From: Zea mays
Taxonomy: Eukaryota; Streptophyta; Magnoliopsida; Poales; Poaceae
Length of the DNA stretch: 64,000 nt
Reading direction: 5' to 3'
Assembly: GCF_902167145.1 (NCBI RefSeq)
Contig: NC_050102.1
Coordinates: 11,842,850-11,906,849, forward strand
The position numbers and the translations under genes are program-made. Positions 33,815 through 44,237 of this stretch are shown here, one piece after another. The notes beneath the pieces were generated by a model. It did no database searches and was not told where the DNA came from. It saw nothing but the letters and a program-made list of their open reading frames with translations. The stretch's first letter is position 1, and every line of letters starts with the position of its first letter.

Positions 33815-33829
33815 GGCTCCGATACCAAT
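33815..33829 (-). promoter_or_regulatory. Primer binding site of Sirevirus A
   Basis: On the minus strand, ATTGGTATCGGAGCC directly follows the 5' LTR. It is of the initiator tRNA-Met type with one G in place of the usual A. Confidence 0.85.
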
Positions 33830-34730
33830 TGAGAGCACCTAGAGGGGGGGTGAATAGGTGATCCTGTAAAAACTTGAAACTTAATGCCACAAAACTTGAT
33901 TAGGAGTTAGCACAATAAAGCCAAGTGGCTAGAGAGGAGTTCTTGCAAAACACAGTAACCACAAGGAGATCAACATAGAGAGGCACAATGGTTTATCTCG
34001 TGGTTCGGTCAAGTCCAACACTTGCCTACTCCACGTTGTGGCGTCCCAACGGACGAGGGTTGCACTCAACCCCTTTCAAGCGGTCCAAAGACCCACTTGA
34101 ATACCACGATGTTTTGCTTTGTTTCACTATATCCCGCTTGCGAGGAATCTCCACAACTTGGAGCCTCTTGCCCTTACAATTTGATTAACAAAGAATCACG
34201 GAAGTAAGGATGGGATGAGCAACACACACAAGACACAAAATCAGAGCAACAATACGCACACAAGTCACAACTTGAGCTCTCAACACAACTCAAAGAGTTC
34301 TCTACCCAAATGGAGCTCTAGTTGCTATCACAAAGAATCGAATGCGCGGAAATGAGGTCTTGGTGCTTAGGAATGCTCAAGGGATGCTTGGTGTTCTCCT
34401 CCATGCGCCTAGGGGTCCCTTTTATAGCCCCAAGGCAGCTAGGAGCCGTTGAGAGCATTCCAGGAAGGCAATTCTTGCCTTCTGTCGCCTGGCGCACCGG
34501 ACAGTCCGGTGCACCACCGGACACTGTATGGTGCGGATTTCTTTCCTGTTTTGGCGCAGCCGACTGTTGGCGTTTTGGAGCCGTTGGCGCACCGGACAGT
34601 CCGGTGCCCCCTTCAGACCGTTGGGCTGGCCACGCGTCACGCGCGAATTGCGCGACTGACCATTGGCCCGACCGACCATTGGCTCACCGGACAGTCCGGT
34701 GCACCACCGGACAGTCCGGTGATTTATAGC
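33830..34730 (-). repeat. 5' LTR of Sirevirus A, first part (plus-strand order)
   Basis: The LTR begins TGAGAGCACC and runs to the ATAGC duplication at 34726-34730, where Sirevirus B is inserted. It resumes at 44238. The palindrome cluster at 34495-34725 is arranged differently from the 3' LTR copy. Confidence 0.92.
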
Positions 34731-36048
34731 TGAAAGGGAATTAGGCTTACACCTAGTCCCTAATTAATTTTGGTGGTTGAATTGCCCAACACAAATTTAT
34801 TGGACTAACCAGTTTGCCCAAGTGTATAGATTATACAGGTGTTAAAGGTTCACACTCAGCCAATAAAAAGATCAAATTTGGATTCAACACAGGAGCAAAG
34901 GGCCAACCGAAGGCACCTCTGGTTTGGCACACCGGACTGTCCGGTGTGCCACCGGACAGTGTCCGGTGCACAACCCGGACATGTCCGGTGCACCAGAGGA
35001 CTCCAACGCAAACTCGCCACCTTCGGGAATTTCCAGAGGCACTCGCGCTATAATTCACCGGACTGTCCGGTGTACACCGGACAGTGTCTGGTGCGCCAAG
35101 GAGGAGCGGCCTCAGGAACTCGCCAGCTTCGGGAAACTCCAACGGCCAGTCCGCTATAATTCACCGGACTGTCCGGTGTACACCGGACTGTCCGGTGCGA
35201 CTCCGGAGCAACGGCTATCTCCGCGCCAACGGCTCTCTGTCGCGCATTTAATGCGCGCTCTGCGCGCGCAGAAGTCAGGCGCGCCCATACTGGCACACCG
35301 GACAGCAAACAGTACCTGTCCGGTGTGCACCGGACACCCAGGCGGGCCCACAAGTCAGAAGCTCCAACGGTCAGAATCCAACGGCAGTGATGACGTGGCA
35401 GGGGGCACCGGACTGTCCGGTGCGCCATCGAGCAGACAGCCCAGCCAACGGTCAAGTTTGGTGGTTGGGGCTATAAATACCCCAACCACCCCACCATTCA
35501 TTGCATCCAAGTTTTCCAGCTTCCAACCACTATACAAGAGCTAGCATTCATTGCAAAGCACACCAACAAGAGATCAAATCCTCTCCCAATCCCATTCAAA
35601 ACCCTAGTGACTAGAGAGAGTGATTTGTAGTGTTCATTTGAGCTCTTGCGCTTGGATCGCTTCTTTTCTTTCTTGATTCTTTCTTGTGATCAAACACTCA
35701 CTTGTAATTGAGGCAAGAGACACCAATTGTGTGGTGGTCCTTGCGGGAAGTTTGATTCCCAAGTGATTTGAGAAGAGAAGCTCACTCGGTCCGAGGGACC
35801 GATTGAGAGAGGGAAGGGTTGAAAGAGACCCGGCCTTTGTGGCCTCCTCAACGGGGAGTAGGTTTGCAAGAACCGAACCTCGGTAAAACAAATCCGCGTG
35901 TCACACTCTTCATTTGCTTGGGATTCGTTTTTGCTCCCTCTCTCACGGACTCGTTTATATTTCTAACGCTAACCCGGCTTGTAGTTGTGATTATTTTTGA
36001 GAATTTCAGTTTCGCCCTATTCACCCCCCCCCCTCTAGGCGACTTTCA
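34731..36048 (+). repeat. 5' LTR of Sirevirus B
   Basis: The LTR runs from TGAAAGGGAATTAGG to CGACTTTCA. Palindromes of the CACCGGACTGTCCGGTG type cluster between 34925 and 35425. TATAAATA at 35472-35479 is enclosed by perfect 11-bp arms (35460-35470 and 35480-35490). A C10 run lies near the 3' end. Confidence 0.95.
35460..35490 (+). promoter_or_regulatory. TATA box inside a perfect inverted repeat, Sirevirus B LTR
   Basis: GGTGGTTGGGG, CTATAAATA and CCCCAACCACC stand side by side, so the TATA box is the loop of a perfect 11-bp palindrome. The 3' LTR has the same arrangement, with TATAAATA at 43659-43666. Confidence 0.85.
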
Positions 36049-36050
36049 AT

Positions 36051-36063
36051 TGGTATCAAAGCC
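36051..36063 (+). promoter_or_regulatory. Primer binding site of Sirevirus B
   Basis: TGGTATCAAAGCC starts two bases after the 5' LTR and is of the initiator tRNA-Met type. Confidence 0.85.
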
Positions 36064-36096
36064 CGGTGCTTCATTAGAGCCTAACCGCTCGAAGTG

Positions 36097-38793
36097 ATGT
36101 CGGGAGATCACGCCAAGAAGGAGATGGAGACCGGCGAAAAGCCCACTACAAGCCACGGGAGCACTTCATCGGAAGAGTCCCGCACCAAGAGGAAGGAGAA
36201 GAAGAAGAGCTCCTCCAACAAAGGAAAGGAGAAGAAATCTTCTTCGCACCACAAAGAGAAGAAGGAGAGATCTTCCTCCCACAAGCCACATCGGAGAGGA
36301 GACAAGCACAAAAGGATGAGGAAAGTGGTCTACTACGAGACCGACACTTCATCAACATCGACCTCCGACTCCGATGCGCCCTCCGTAACTTCTAAACGCC
36401 AAGAGCGTAAGAAGTTTAGTAAGACCCCCCTACATTACCCTCGCATTTCTAAAAATGCACCTTTACTTTCCGTCCCATTAGGCAAACCACCAACTTTCAA
36501 TGGTGAAGATTATGCTAGGTGGAGTGATTTAATGCGATTTCATCTAACCTCACTCCACAAAAGTATATGGGATGTTGTTGAGTTTGGTGCACAGGTACCA
36601 TCCGTAGGGAATAAAGACTATGATGAGGATGAGGTGGCCCAAATCGAGCACTTCAACTCTCAAGCGACAACAATACTCCTCGCCTCTTTAAGTAGAGAGG
36701 AGTATAACAAAGTTCAAGGGTTGAAGAGCGCCAAGGAGGTTTGGGATGTGCTCAAAACCGCGCACGAAGGAGATGAGCTCACCAAGATCACCAAGCGGGA
36801 AACGATCGAGGGGGAGCTCGGTCGGTTCCGGCTTCGCAAAGGGGAAGAGCCACAACACATGTACAACCGGCTCAAGACTTTGGTGAACCAAGTGCGCAAC
36901 CTCGGAAGCGTCAAGTGGGACGACCACGAAATGGTTAAGGTTATTCTAAGATCTCTCATTTTCCTTAACCCCACTCAAGTTCAATTAATTCGTGGTAATC
37001 CTAGATATACTAAAATGACCCCCGAGGAAGTTATCGGGAATTTTGTAAGTTTTGAGTGCATGATCGAAGGCTCAAGGAAGATCAACGAGCTTGATGATCC
37101 ATCCACATCCGAAGCTCAACCCGTCGCATTCAAGGCGACGGAGGAAAAGAAGGAGGAGGCTACACCAAGTCGACAACCTATAGACGCCTCCAAGCTCGAC
37201 AATGAGGAAATGGCGCTCGTCATCAAGAGCTTCCGCCAAATCCTCAAACAAAGGAGGGGGAAAGACTACAAGCCTCGCTCCAAAAAGGTTTGCTACAAAT
37301 GTGGTAAGCCCGGTCATTTTATTGCTAAATGTCCTATATCAAGTGACAGTGACCGAGGCGACAACAAGAAGGGGAGAAGAAAGGAGAAAAAGAAGTACTA
37401 CAAGAAGAAGGGCGGCGATGCCCATGTTTGTCGGGAGTGGGATTCCGACGAAAGCTCAAGCGACTCCTCCGACGACGAGGACGCCGCCAACATCGCCGTC
37501 ACCAAGGGACTTCTCTTCCCCAATGTCGGCCACAAGTGCCTCATGGCAAAGGACGGCAAACGGAAGAAGGTTAAATCTAACTCCTCCACTAAATATGAGT
37601 CTTCTAGTGATGATAATAATAGTGATGAGGAGGATAGTTTGCATGTTCTCTTTGCCAATCTTAACATGGAGCAAAAAGAAAAACTAAATGAATTGATTAG
37701 TGCTATTCATGAAAAGGATGACCTTTTGGACTCCCAAGAGGATTGTCTAATTAAAGAAAACAAGAAACATGTTAAGGTTAAAAAGGCTTATGCTCTAGAA
37801 GTAGAAAAATGTGAAAAATTATCTAGTGAGCTAAGCACTTGCCGTGAGATGATTGACAACCTTAGGAATGAAAATGCTAGTTTAAATGCTAAGGTTGATT
37901 CTCATGTTTGCATTGTTTCAACTTTCAATCCTAAAAATAATAATGATGATTTGCTTGCTAGGATTGAAGAATTGAATATTTCTCTTGCTAGCCTTAGAGT
38001 AGAAAATGATAATTTGATTGCTAAGGCTAAAGATTATGATGTTTGCAAAGTTACAGTTTCCGATCTTAGAGATAAAAATGATATTCTTCATGCTAAGATT
38101 GTTGAACTTAATTCTTGCAAACCCTCTACATCTATTGTTGAGCATGTATCTATTTGTACTAGATGTAGAGATGTTGATGTTAATGCTATTCATGATCATA
38201 TGGCTTTAATTAAACAACAAAATGATCATATAGCAAAACTAGATGCTAAAATTGCCGAGCACAACTTAGAAAATGAGAAATTTAAATTTGCTCGTAGCAT
38301 GCTTTATAATGGGAGATGCCCTGGCATTAAGGATGGCATTGGCTTCCAAAAGGGAGACAATGACAAACTTAATGCCCCTCCTAAGAACTTGTCTAACTTT
38401 GTTAAGGGCAAGGCTCCCATGCCTCAGGATGACGAGGGCTACATTTTGTACCCTGCCGGCTATCCTGAGAGCAAAATTAGGAGAATTCATTCTAGGAAGT
38501 CTCACTCTGGCCCTAATCATGCTTTTATGTATAAGGGTGAGACATCTAGCTCTAGGCAACCAACCCATGCTAAGTTGCCTAAAAAGAAAACTCCTGGTGC
38601 ATCAAATGATCATAACATTTCATTTAAAACTTTTGATGCATCTTATGTTTTGACTAACAAATCCGGCAAGGTAGTTGCCAAATATGTTGGGGGCAAACAC
38701 AAGGGCTCCAAGACTTGTGTTTGGGTACCCAAAGTTCTTGTGTCTAATGCCAAAGGACCCAAAACCATTTGGGTACCTAAAGTCAAGAACTAA
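36097..38793 (+). CDS. Sirevirus B gag
   Basis: The start is the ATG at 36097 (MSGDHAKKEME), 34 bp after the primer site; 898 aa. The head is Lys/Ser-rich and basic (residues 1-110). The capsid-like region follows (about 125-330: PLGKPPTFNGEDYARW, AKEVWDVLKTAHEGDE, NPRYTKMTPEEVIGNFV). The zinc knuckle CYKCGKPGHFIAKC is near residue 400, followed by an Asp/Ser-rich acidic tract and a long coiled coil (about 520-760). The C-terminus carries WVPK twice and the stop TAA. The extended coiled-coil gag is a Sirevirus trait. The protein forms particles that package element RNA. Pol opens 13 nt after the stop in the +1 frame. Confidence 0.93.
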   Translation: MSGDHAKKEMETGEKPTTSHGSTSSEESRTKRKEKKKSSSNKGKEKKSSSHHKEKKERSSSHKPHRRGDKHKRMRKVVYYETDTSSTSTSDSDAPSVTSKRQERKKFSKTPLHYPRISKNAPLLSVPLGKPPTFNGEDYARWSDLMRFHLTSLHKSIWDVVEFGAQVPSVGNKDYDEDEVAQIEHFNSQATTILLASLSREEYNKVQGLKSAKEVWDVLKTAHEGDELTKITKRETIEGELGRFRLRKGEEPQHMYNRLKTLVNQVRNLGSVKWDDHEMVKVILRSLIFLNPTQVQLIRGNPRYTKMTPEEVIGNFVSFECMIEGSRKINELDDPSTSEAQPVAFKATEEKKEEATPSRQPIDASKLDNEEMALVIKSFRQILKQRRGKDYKPRSKKVCYKCGKPGHFIAKCPISSDSDRGDNKKGRRKEKKKYYKKKGGDAHVCREWDSDESSSDSSDDEDAANIAVTKGLLFPNVGHKCLMAKDGKRKKVKSNSSTKYESSSDDNNSDEEDSLHVLFANLNMEQKEKLNELISAIHEKDDLLDSQEDCLIKENKKHVKVKKAYALEVEKCEKLSSELSTCREMIDNLRNENASLNAKVDSHVCIVSTFNPKNNNDDLLARIEELNISLASLRVENDNLIAKAKDYDVCKVTVSDLRDKNDILHAKIVELNSCKPSTSIVEHVSICTRCRDVDVNAIHDHMALIKQQNDHIAKLDAKIAEHNLENEKFKFARSMLYNGRCPGIKDGIGFQKGDNDKLNAPPKNLSNFVKGKAPMPQDDEGYILYPAGYPESKIRRIHSRKSHSGPNHAFMYKGETSSSRQPTHAKLPKKKTPGASNDHNISFKTFDASYVLTNKSGKVVAKYVGGKHKGSKTCVWVPKVLVSNAKGPKTIWVPKVKN

Positions 38794-38806
38794 ACTTGTT
38801 TTGTAG

Positions 38807-41800
38807 GTTTATGCATCCGGGGGCTCAAGTTGGATACTCGACAGCGGGTGCACAAACCACATGACAGGGGAGAAAAGAATGTTCTCCTCATATGAGAAAA
38901 ACCAAGATCCCCAACGAGCTATCACATTCGGGGATGGAAATCAAGGTTTGGTCAAAGGTCTGGGTAAAATTGCTATTTCACCTGACCATTCCATTTCCAA
39001 TGTTTTTCTTGTTGATTCATTAGATTACAATTTGCTTTCCGTTTCACAATTATGTCAAATGGGCTACAACTGTCTATTCACTGATGTAGGTATCACTGTC
39101 TTTAGAAGAAGTGATGATTCAATAGCATTTAAGGGAGTGTTAGAGGGTCAGCTATACTTAGTAGATTTTGATAAAGCTGAACTCGACACTTGCTTAATTG
39201 CTAAGACTAACATGGGTTGGCTCTGGCACCGCCGACTAGCCCATGTTGGAATGAAGAATCTTCATAAGCTTCTAAAGGGAGAACACATTTTAGGATTAAC
39301 AAATGTTCATTTTGAGAAAGACAGGATTTGTAGCGCATGTCAAGCCGGGAAGCAAGTTGGAACCCAACATCCACACAAGAACATTATGACGACCGACAGG
39401 CCGCTTGAGCTACTCCACATGGATCTATTCGGCCCGATTGCTTACATAAGCATCGGCGGAAGTAAGTACTGTCTAGTTATTGTGGATGATTATTCTCGCT
39501 TCACTTGGGTGTTCTTTTTGCAGGAAAAATCTCAAACCCAAGAGACCTTAAAGGGATTCTTGAGACGGGCTCAAAATGAGTTCGGCTTAAGGATCAAGAA
39601 AATTAGAAGCGACAACGGGACGGAGTTCAAGAACTCTCAAATTGAAGGCTTCCTTGAGGAGGAAGGCATCAAGCATGAGTTCTCCTCTCCCTACACTCCA
39701 CAACAAAATGGAGTAGTGGAGAGGAAGAATCGAACTCTATTGGACATGGCAAGGACCATGCTTGATGAGTACAAGACTTCGGATCGGTTTTGGGCCGAGG
39801 CGGTCAACACCGCTTGCTACGCCATCAACCGGTTATATCTTCACCGAATCCTCAAGAAGACATCATATGAACTCCTAACCGGTAAAAAGCCCAATATTTC
39901 TTATTTTAGAGTCTTTGGTAGCAAATGTTTTATTCTTGTTAAAAGGGGTAGAAAATCTAAATTTGCTCCTAAAACTGTAGAAGGCTTTTTACTTGGTTAT
40001 GACTCAAACACAAGGGCATATAGAGTCTTTAACAAGTCCACTGGACTAATTGAAGTCTCTTGTGACGTTGTGTTTGATGAGACTAACGGCTCTCAAGTAG
40101 AGCAAGTTGATCTTGATGAGATAGGTGAAGAACATGCTCCATGCATAGCACTAAGGAACATGTCCATTGGGAATGTGTGTCCTAAGGAATCCGAAGAGCC
40201 TCCACATGCACAAGATCAACCATCCTCCTCCACGCTAGCATCTCCACCAACTCAAAATGAGGATGAAGCTCAAGTTGATGAAGTAGAAGATCAAGCAAAT
40301 GAGCCACCTCAAGATGACGGCAATAATCAAGGGGGAGATGCAAATGATCAAGACAAGGAGGATGAAGAGCAAAGACCGCCACACCCAAGAGTCCACCAAG
40401 CAATACAACGAGATCACCCCATCGACACTATCCTCGGCGACATTCATAAGGGGGTAACTACTAGATCTCGTGTTGCACATTTTTGTGAGCATTACTCGTT
40501 TGTTTCCTCTATTGAGCCACACACGGTAGAGGAAGCACTACAAGATTCGGATTGGGTGGTGGTGATGCAAGAGGAGCTCAACAATTTCACAAGGAACGAG
40601 GTATGGCACTTGGTTCCACGTCCTAATCAAAATGTTGTAGGAACCAAATGGGTCTTCCGCAACAAGCAAGATGAGCATGGTGTGGTGACAAGGAACAAAG
40701 CTCGACTTGTGGCCAAAGGATACTCCCAAGTCGAAGGTTTGGATTTCGGTGAAACCTATGCACCCGTAGCTAGGCTTGAGTCAATTCGCATATTATTAGC
40801 CTATGCTACTTACCATGGCTTTAAGCTTTATCAAATGGACGTGAAAAGTGCCTTCCTCAACGGACCAATCAAGGAAGAGGTCTATGTTGAGCAACCTCCC
40901 GGCTTTGAAGACAGTGAGTATCCTAACCATGTCTATAAGCTCTCTAAGGCGCTTTATGGGCTCAAGCAAGCCCCAAGAGCATGGTATGAATGCCTTAGAG
41001 ATTTCCTTATTGCTAATGGCTTCAAAGTCGGAAAAGCCGATCCTACACTCTTTACTAAAACTCTTGAAAATGACCTGTTTGTATGCCAAATTTATGTTGA
41101 TGATATTATATTTGGGTCTACTAACGAGTCTACATGTGAAGAGTTTAGTAGGATTATGACACAGAAATTCGAGATGTCTATGATGGGGGAGTTGAAGTAT
41201 TTCTTAGGATTCCAAGTAAAGCAACTCCAAGAGGGCACCTTCATTAGCCAAACGAAGTACACTCAAGACATTCTAAACAAGTTTGGGATGAAGGATGCCA
41301 AGCCCATCAAGACACCCATGGGAACCAATGGGCATCTCGACCTCGACACGGGAGGTAAGTCCGTGGATCAAAAGGTATACCGGTCGATGATTGGTTCATT
41401 GCTTTATTTATGTGCATCTCGACCGGACATTATGCTTTCCGTTTGCATGTGTGCAAGATTCCAATCCGACCCTAAGGAATCACACCTTACGGCCGTTAAA
41501 CGAATCTTGAGATATTTGGCTTATACTCCTAAGTTTGGGCTTTGGTACCCTCGGGGATCCACATTTGATTTGATTGGTTATTCGGATGCCGATTGGGCGG
41601 GGTGTAAGATTAACAGAAAGAGCACATCGGGAACTTGCCAGTTCTTGGGAAGATCCTTGGTGTCTTGGGCTTCAAAGAAGCAAAATTCGGTCGCTCTTTC
41701 AACCGCCGAAGCCGAGTACATTGCCGCAGGTCACTGTTGCGCGCAATTGCTTTGGATGAGGCAAACCCTGCGGGACTACGGTTACAAATTAACCAAAGTC

Positions 41801-42049
41801 CCTTTGCTATGTGATAATGAGAGTGCAATCAAAATGGCCGACAATCCTGTCGAGCATAGCCGCACTAAACACATAGCCATTCGGTATCATTTTCTTAGGG
41901 ATCACCAACAAAAGGGGGATATCGAGATTTCATACATTAACACTAAAGATCAATTAGCCGATATCTTTACCAAGCCACTTGATGAACAAACTTTTACCAA
42001 ACTTAGGCATGAGCTCAATATTCTTGATTCTAGAAATTTCTTTTGCTAG
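38807..42049 (+). CDS. Sirevirus B pol: protease, integrase, RT, RNase H
   Basis: The frame is open from 38807, directly after TTGTTTTGTAG, for 1080 codons; the first ATG is at 38861, inside the protease motif. Domains in order: protease [11 protein letters not shown] (Asp at residue 12), integrase zinc region [16 protein letters not shown]...CSACQAGK, and the core with DLFGPI, SDNGTEF and GVVERKN (DD35E spacing exact). Then come RT ([30 protein letters not shown] at about 763) and RNase H ([32 protein letters not shown]). No stop or frameshift is seen and all catalytic motifs are present. How pol is expressed from a different frame than gag is not clear. Confidence 0.95.
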   Translation, partial: VYASGGSSWILDSGCTNHMTGEKRMFSSYEKNQDPQRAITFGDGNQGLVKGLGKIAISPDHSISNVFLVDSLDYNLLSVSQLCQMGYNCLFTDVGITVFRRSDDSIAFKGVLEGQLYLVDFDKAELDTCLIAKTNMGWLWHRRLAHVGMKNLHKLLKGEHILGLTNVHFEKDRICSACQAGKQVGTQHPHKNIMTTDRPLELLHMDLFGPIAYISIGGSKYCLVIVDDYSRFTWVFFLQEKSQTQETLKGFLRRAQNEFGLRIKKIRSDNGTEFKNSQIEGFLEEEGIKHEFSSPYTPQQNGVVERKNRTLLDMARTMLDEYKTSDRFWAEAVNTACYAINRLYLHRILKKTSYELLTGKKPNISYFRVFGSKCFILVKRGRKSKFAPKTVEGFLLGYDSNTRAYRVFNKSTGLIEVSCDVVFDETNGSQVEQVDLDEIGEEHAPCIALRNMSIGNVCPKESEEPPHAQDQPSSSTLASPPTQNEDEAQVDEVEDQANEPPQDDGNNQGGDANDQDKEDEEQRPPHPRVHQAIQRDHPIDTILGDIHKGVTTRSRVAHFCEHYSFVSSIEPHTVEEALQDSDWVVVMQEELNNFTRNEVWHLVPRPNQNVVGTKWVFRNKQDEHGVVTRNKARLVAKGYSQVEGLDFGETYAPVARLESIRILLAYATYHGFKLYQMDVKSAFLNGPIKEEVYVEQPPGFEDSEYPNHVYKLSKALYGLKQAPRAWYECLRDFLIANGFKVGKADPTLFTKTLENDLFVCQIYVDDIIFGSTNESTCEEFSRIMTQKFEMSMMGELKYFLGFQVKQLQEGTFISQTKYTQDILNKFGMKDAKPIKTPMGTNGHLDLDTGGKSVDQKVYRSMIGSLLYLCASRPDIMLSVCMCARFQSDPKESHLTAVKRILRYLAYTPKFGLWYPRGSTFDLIGYSDADWAGCKINRKSTSGTCQFLGRSLVSWASKKQNSVALSTAEAEYIAAGHCCAQLLWMRQTLRDYGYKLTKVPLLCDNESAIKMADNPVEHSRTKHIAIRYHFLRDHQQKGDIEISYINTKDQLADIFTKPLDEQTFTKLRHELNILDSRNFFC

Positions 42050-42923
42050 TTTGCACACATAGCACACAAGTATACCTTTGATCATATCTCTTTTGTATAT
42101 GCTATGACTAATGTGTTTTCAAGAGTATTTCAAACCAAGTCATAGGTATATTGAAAGGGAATTGGAGTCTTCGGCGAAGACAAAGGCTTCCACTCCGTAA
42201 CTCATACTTCGCCATCACTCCAAGCAACTCTCTATTCTTTGGGGAGAAATGAGCATCAAAGAAAAGGACTTCGTCTTTGGGAGAGAGTAAGAGCCCAAAG
42301 CTAAAGGACCGGACTTCGCCTTTGGTATAATCTTAACTCATTTATTTATGACCAAAGGGGAAGATAGCACTTCGAGGGCTCTAATGATTCCGTTTTTGGC
42401 GATTCATGCCAAAAAGGGGGAGAAATGAGCCCAAAGCAAAAGGACCGCACCACCACCGATTTCAAAAACTTAGTGTTGAATATTTATCAATTGATTTTCC
42501 TATTGTGTTCAAAAAGGGGGAGAAAGTAGTATTTCAAAATGATATATCAAAACCCTCTTGAACACTAAGAGGTGGATCTCTTCTAGGGGGAGTTTTGTTT
42601 AGTCAAAGGAGAAGCATTTGAAACAAGGGGAGAAGAATTTTAAATCTTGAAAATGCTTTGCATAATCTTATTCATTTACCTGTGACTATTTGCAAAAGAA
42701 CTTTGAAAAGGATTTCCAAAAGAGTTTGCAAAAACAAAACATGTGGTGCAAGCGTGGTCCAAAATGTTATCTAAGAAAGAAACAATCCATGCATATCTTG
42801 TAAGTATTAATATTGGCTCAATTCCAAGCAACCTTTACACTTACATTATGCAAACTAGTTCAATTATGCACTTCTATATTTGCTTTGGTTTGTGTTGGCA
42901 TCAATCACCAAAAAGGGGGAGAT
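42050..42923 (+). promoter_or_regulatory. Sirevirus B 3' non-coding region with repeated polypurine tracts
   Basis: No env-like ORF is present. AAAAAGGGGGAGAAA-type tracts lie near 42412, 42512, 42586 and 42620, and the functional tract AAAAAGGGGGAGAT abuts the 3' LTR at 42911-42923. The region also repeats CTTCGCCTTTGG/CTTCGTCTTTGG words between 42170 and 42325. Confidence 0.8.
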
Positions 42924-44232
42924 TGAAAGGGAATTAGGCTTACACCTAGTCCCTAATTAATTTTGGTGGTTGAATTGCCCAACACAAATTTATTGGACTA
43001 ACCAGTTTGCCCAAGTGTATAGATTATACAGGTGTTAAAGGTTCACACTCAGCCAATAAAAAGATCAAATTTGGATTCAACACAGGAGCAAAGGGCCAAC
43101 CGAAGGCACCTCTGGTTTGGCGCACCGGACATGTCCGGTGCACCAGAGGACTCCAACGCAAACTCGCCACCTTCGGGAATTTCCAGAGGCACTCGCGCTA
43201 TAATTCACCGGACTGTCCGGTGTACACCGGACAGTGTCCGGTGCGCCAAGGAGGAGCGGCCTCAGGAACTCGCCAGCTTCGGGAAACTCCAACGGCCAGT
43301 CCGCTATAATTCACCGGACTGTCCGGTGTACACCGGACTGTCCGGTGCGACTCCGGAGCAACGGCTATCTCCGCGCCAACGGCTCTCTGCCGCGCATTTA
43401 ATGCGTGCTCTGCGCGCGCAGAAGTCAGGCGCGCCCATACTGGCACACCGGACAGCAAACAGTACCTGTCCGGTGTGCACCGGACACCCAGGCGGGCCCA
43501 CAAGTCAGAAGCTCCAACGGTCAGAATCCAACGGCAGTGATGATGTGGCAGGGGCACCGGACTGTCCGGTGTGCACCGGACTGTCCGGTGTGCACCGGAC
43601 TGTCCGGTGCGCCATCGAGCAGACAGCCCAGCCAACGGTCAAGTTTGGTGGTTGGGGCTATAAATACCCCAACCACCCCACCATTCATTGCATCCAAGTT
43701 TTCCAGCTTCCAACCACTATACAAGAGCTAGCATTCATTGCAAAGCACACCAACAAGAGATCAAATCCTCTCCCAATCCCATTCAAAACCCTAGTGACTA
43801 GAGAGAGTGATTTGTAGTGTTCATTTGAGCTCTTGCGCTTGGATCGCTTCTTTTCTTTCTTGATTCTTTCTTGTGATCAAACACTCACTTGTAATTGAGG
43901 CAAGAGACACCAATTGTGTGGTGGTCCTTGCGGGAAGTTTGATTCCCAAGTGATTTGAGAAGAGAAGCTCACTCGGTCCGAGGGACCGATTGAGAGAGGG
44001 AAGGGTTGAAAGAGACCCGGCCTTTGTGGCCTCCTCAACGGGGAGTAGGTTTGCAAGAACCGAACCTCGGTAAAACAAATCCGTGTGTCACACTCTTCAT
44101 TTGCTTGGGATTCGTTTTTGCTCCCTCTCTCACGGACTCGTTTATATTTCTAACGCTAACCCGGCTTGTAGTTGTGATTATTTTTGAGAATTTCAGTTTC
44201 GCCCTATTCACCCCCCCTCTAGGCGACTTTCA
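42924..44232 (+). repeat. 3' LTR of Sirevirus B
   Basis: This partner of 34731-36048 has one palindrome in the first cluster (about 43127) where the 5' LTR has three. It has three tandem palindromes at about 43555-43612 where the 5' LTR has one. The C run near the end is C7 against C10. Confidence 0.95.
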
Positions 44233-44237
44233 ATAGC

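Larger units (their letters stand above)
34731..44232 (+). mobile_element. Sirevirus B, complete Copia element with intact gag and pol
   Basis: This 9502-bp element has matching ATAGC duplications (34726-34730 and 44233-44237), two LTRs (1318 and 1309 bp), a primer site, an uninterrupted 898-aa gag, an uninterrupted pol of about 1080 codons and a 3' region with repeated polypurine tracts. By eye the LTRs differ by five substitutions, all C/T, apart from palindrome copy number and homopolymer length. It is the youngest-looking complete element here and the only one that could be autonomous. Confidence 0.95.

Noticed and set aside
42050..42923. env-like third ORF in Sirevirus B
   Set aside because: Only short frames are present; the interval is made of polypurine tracts and repeated non-coding words.
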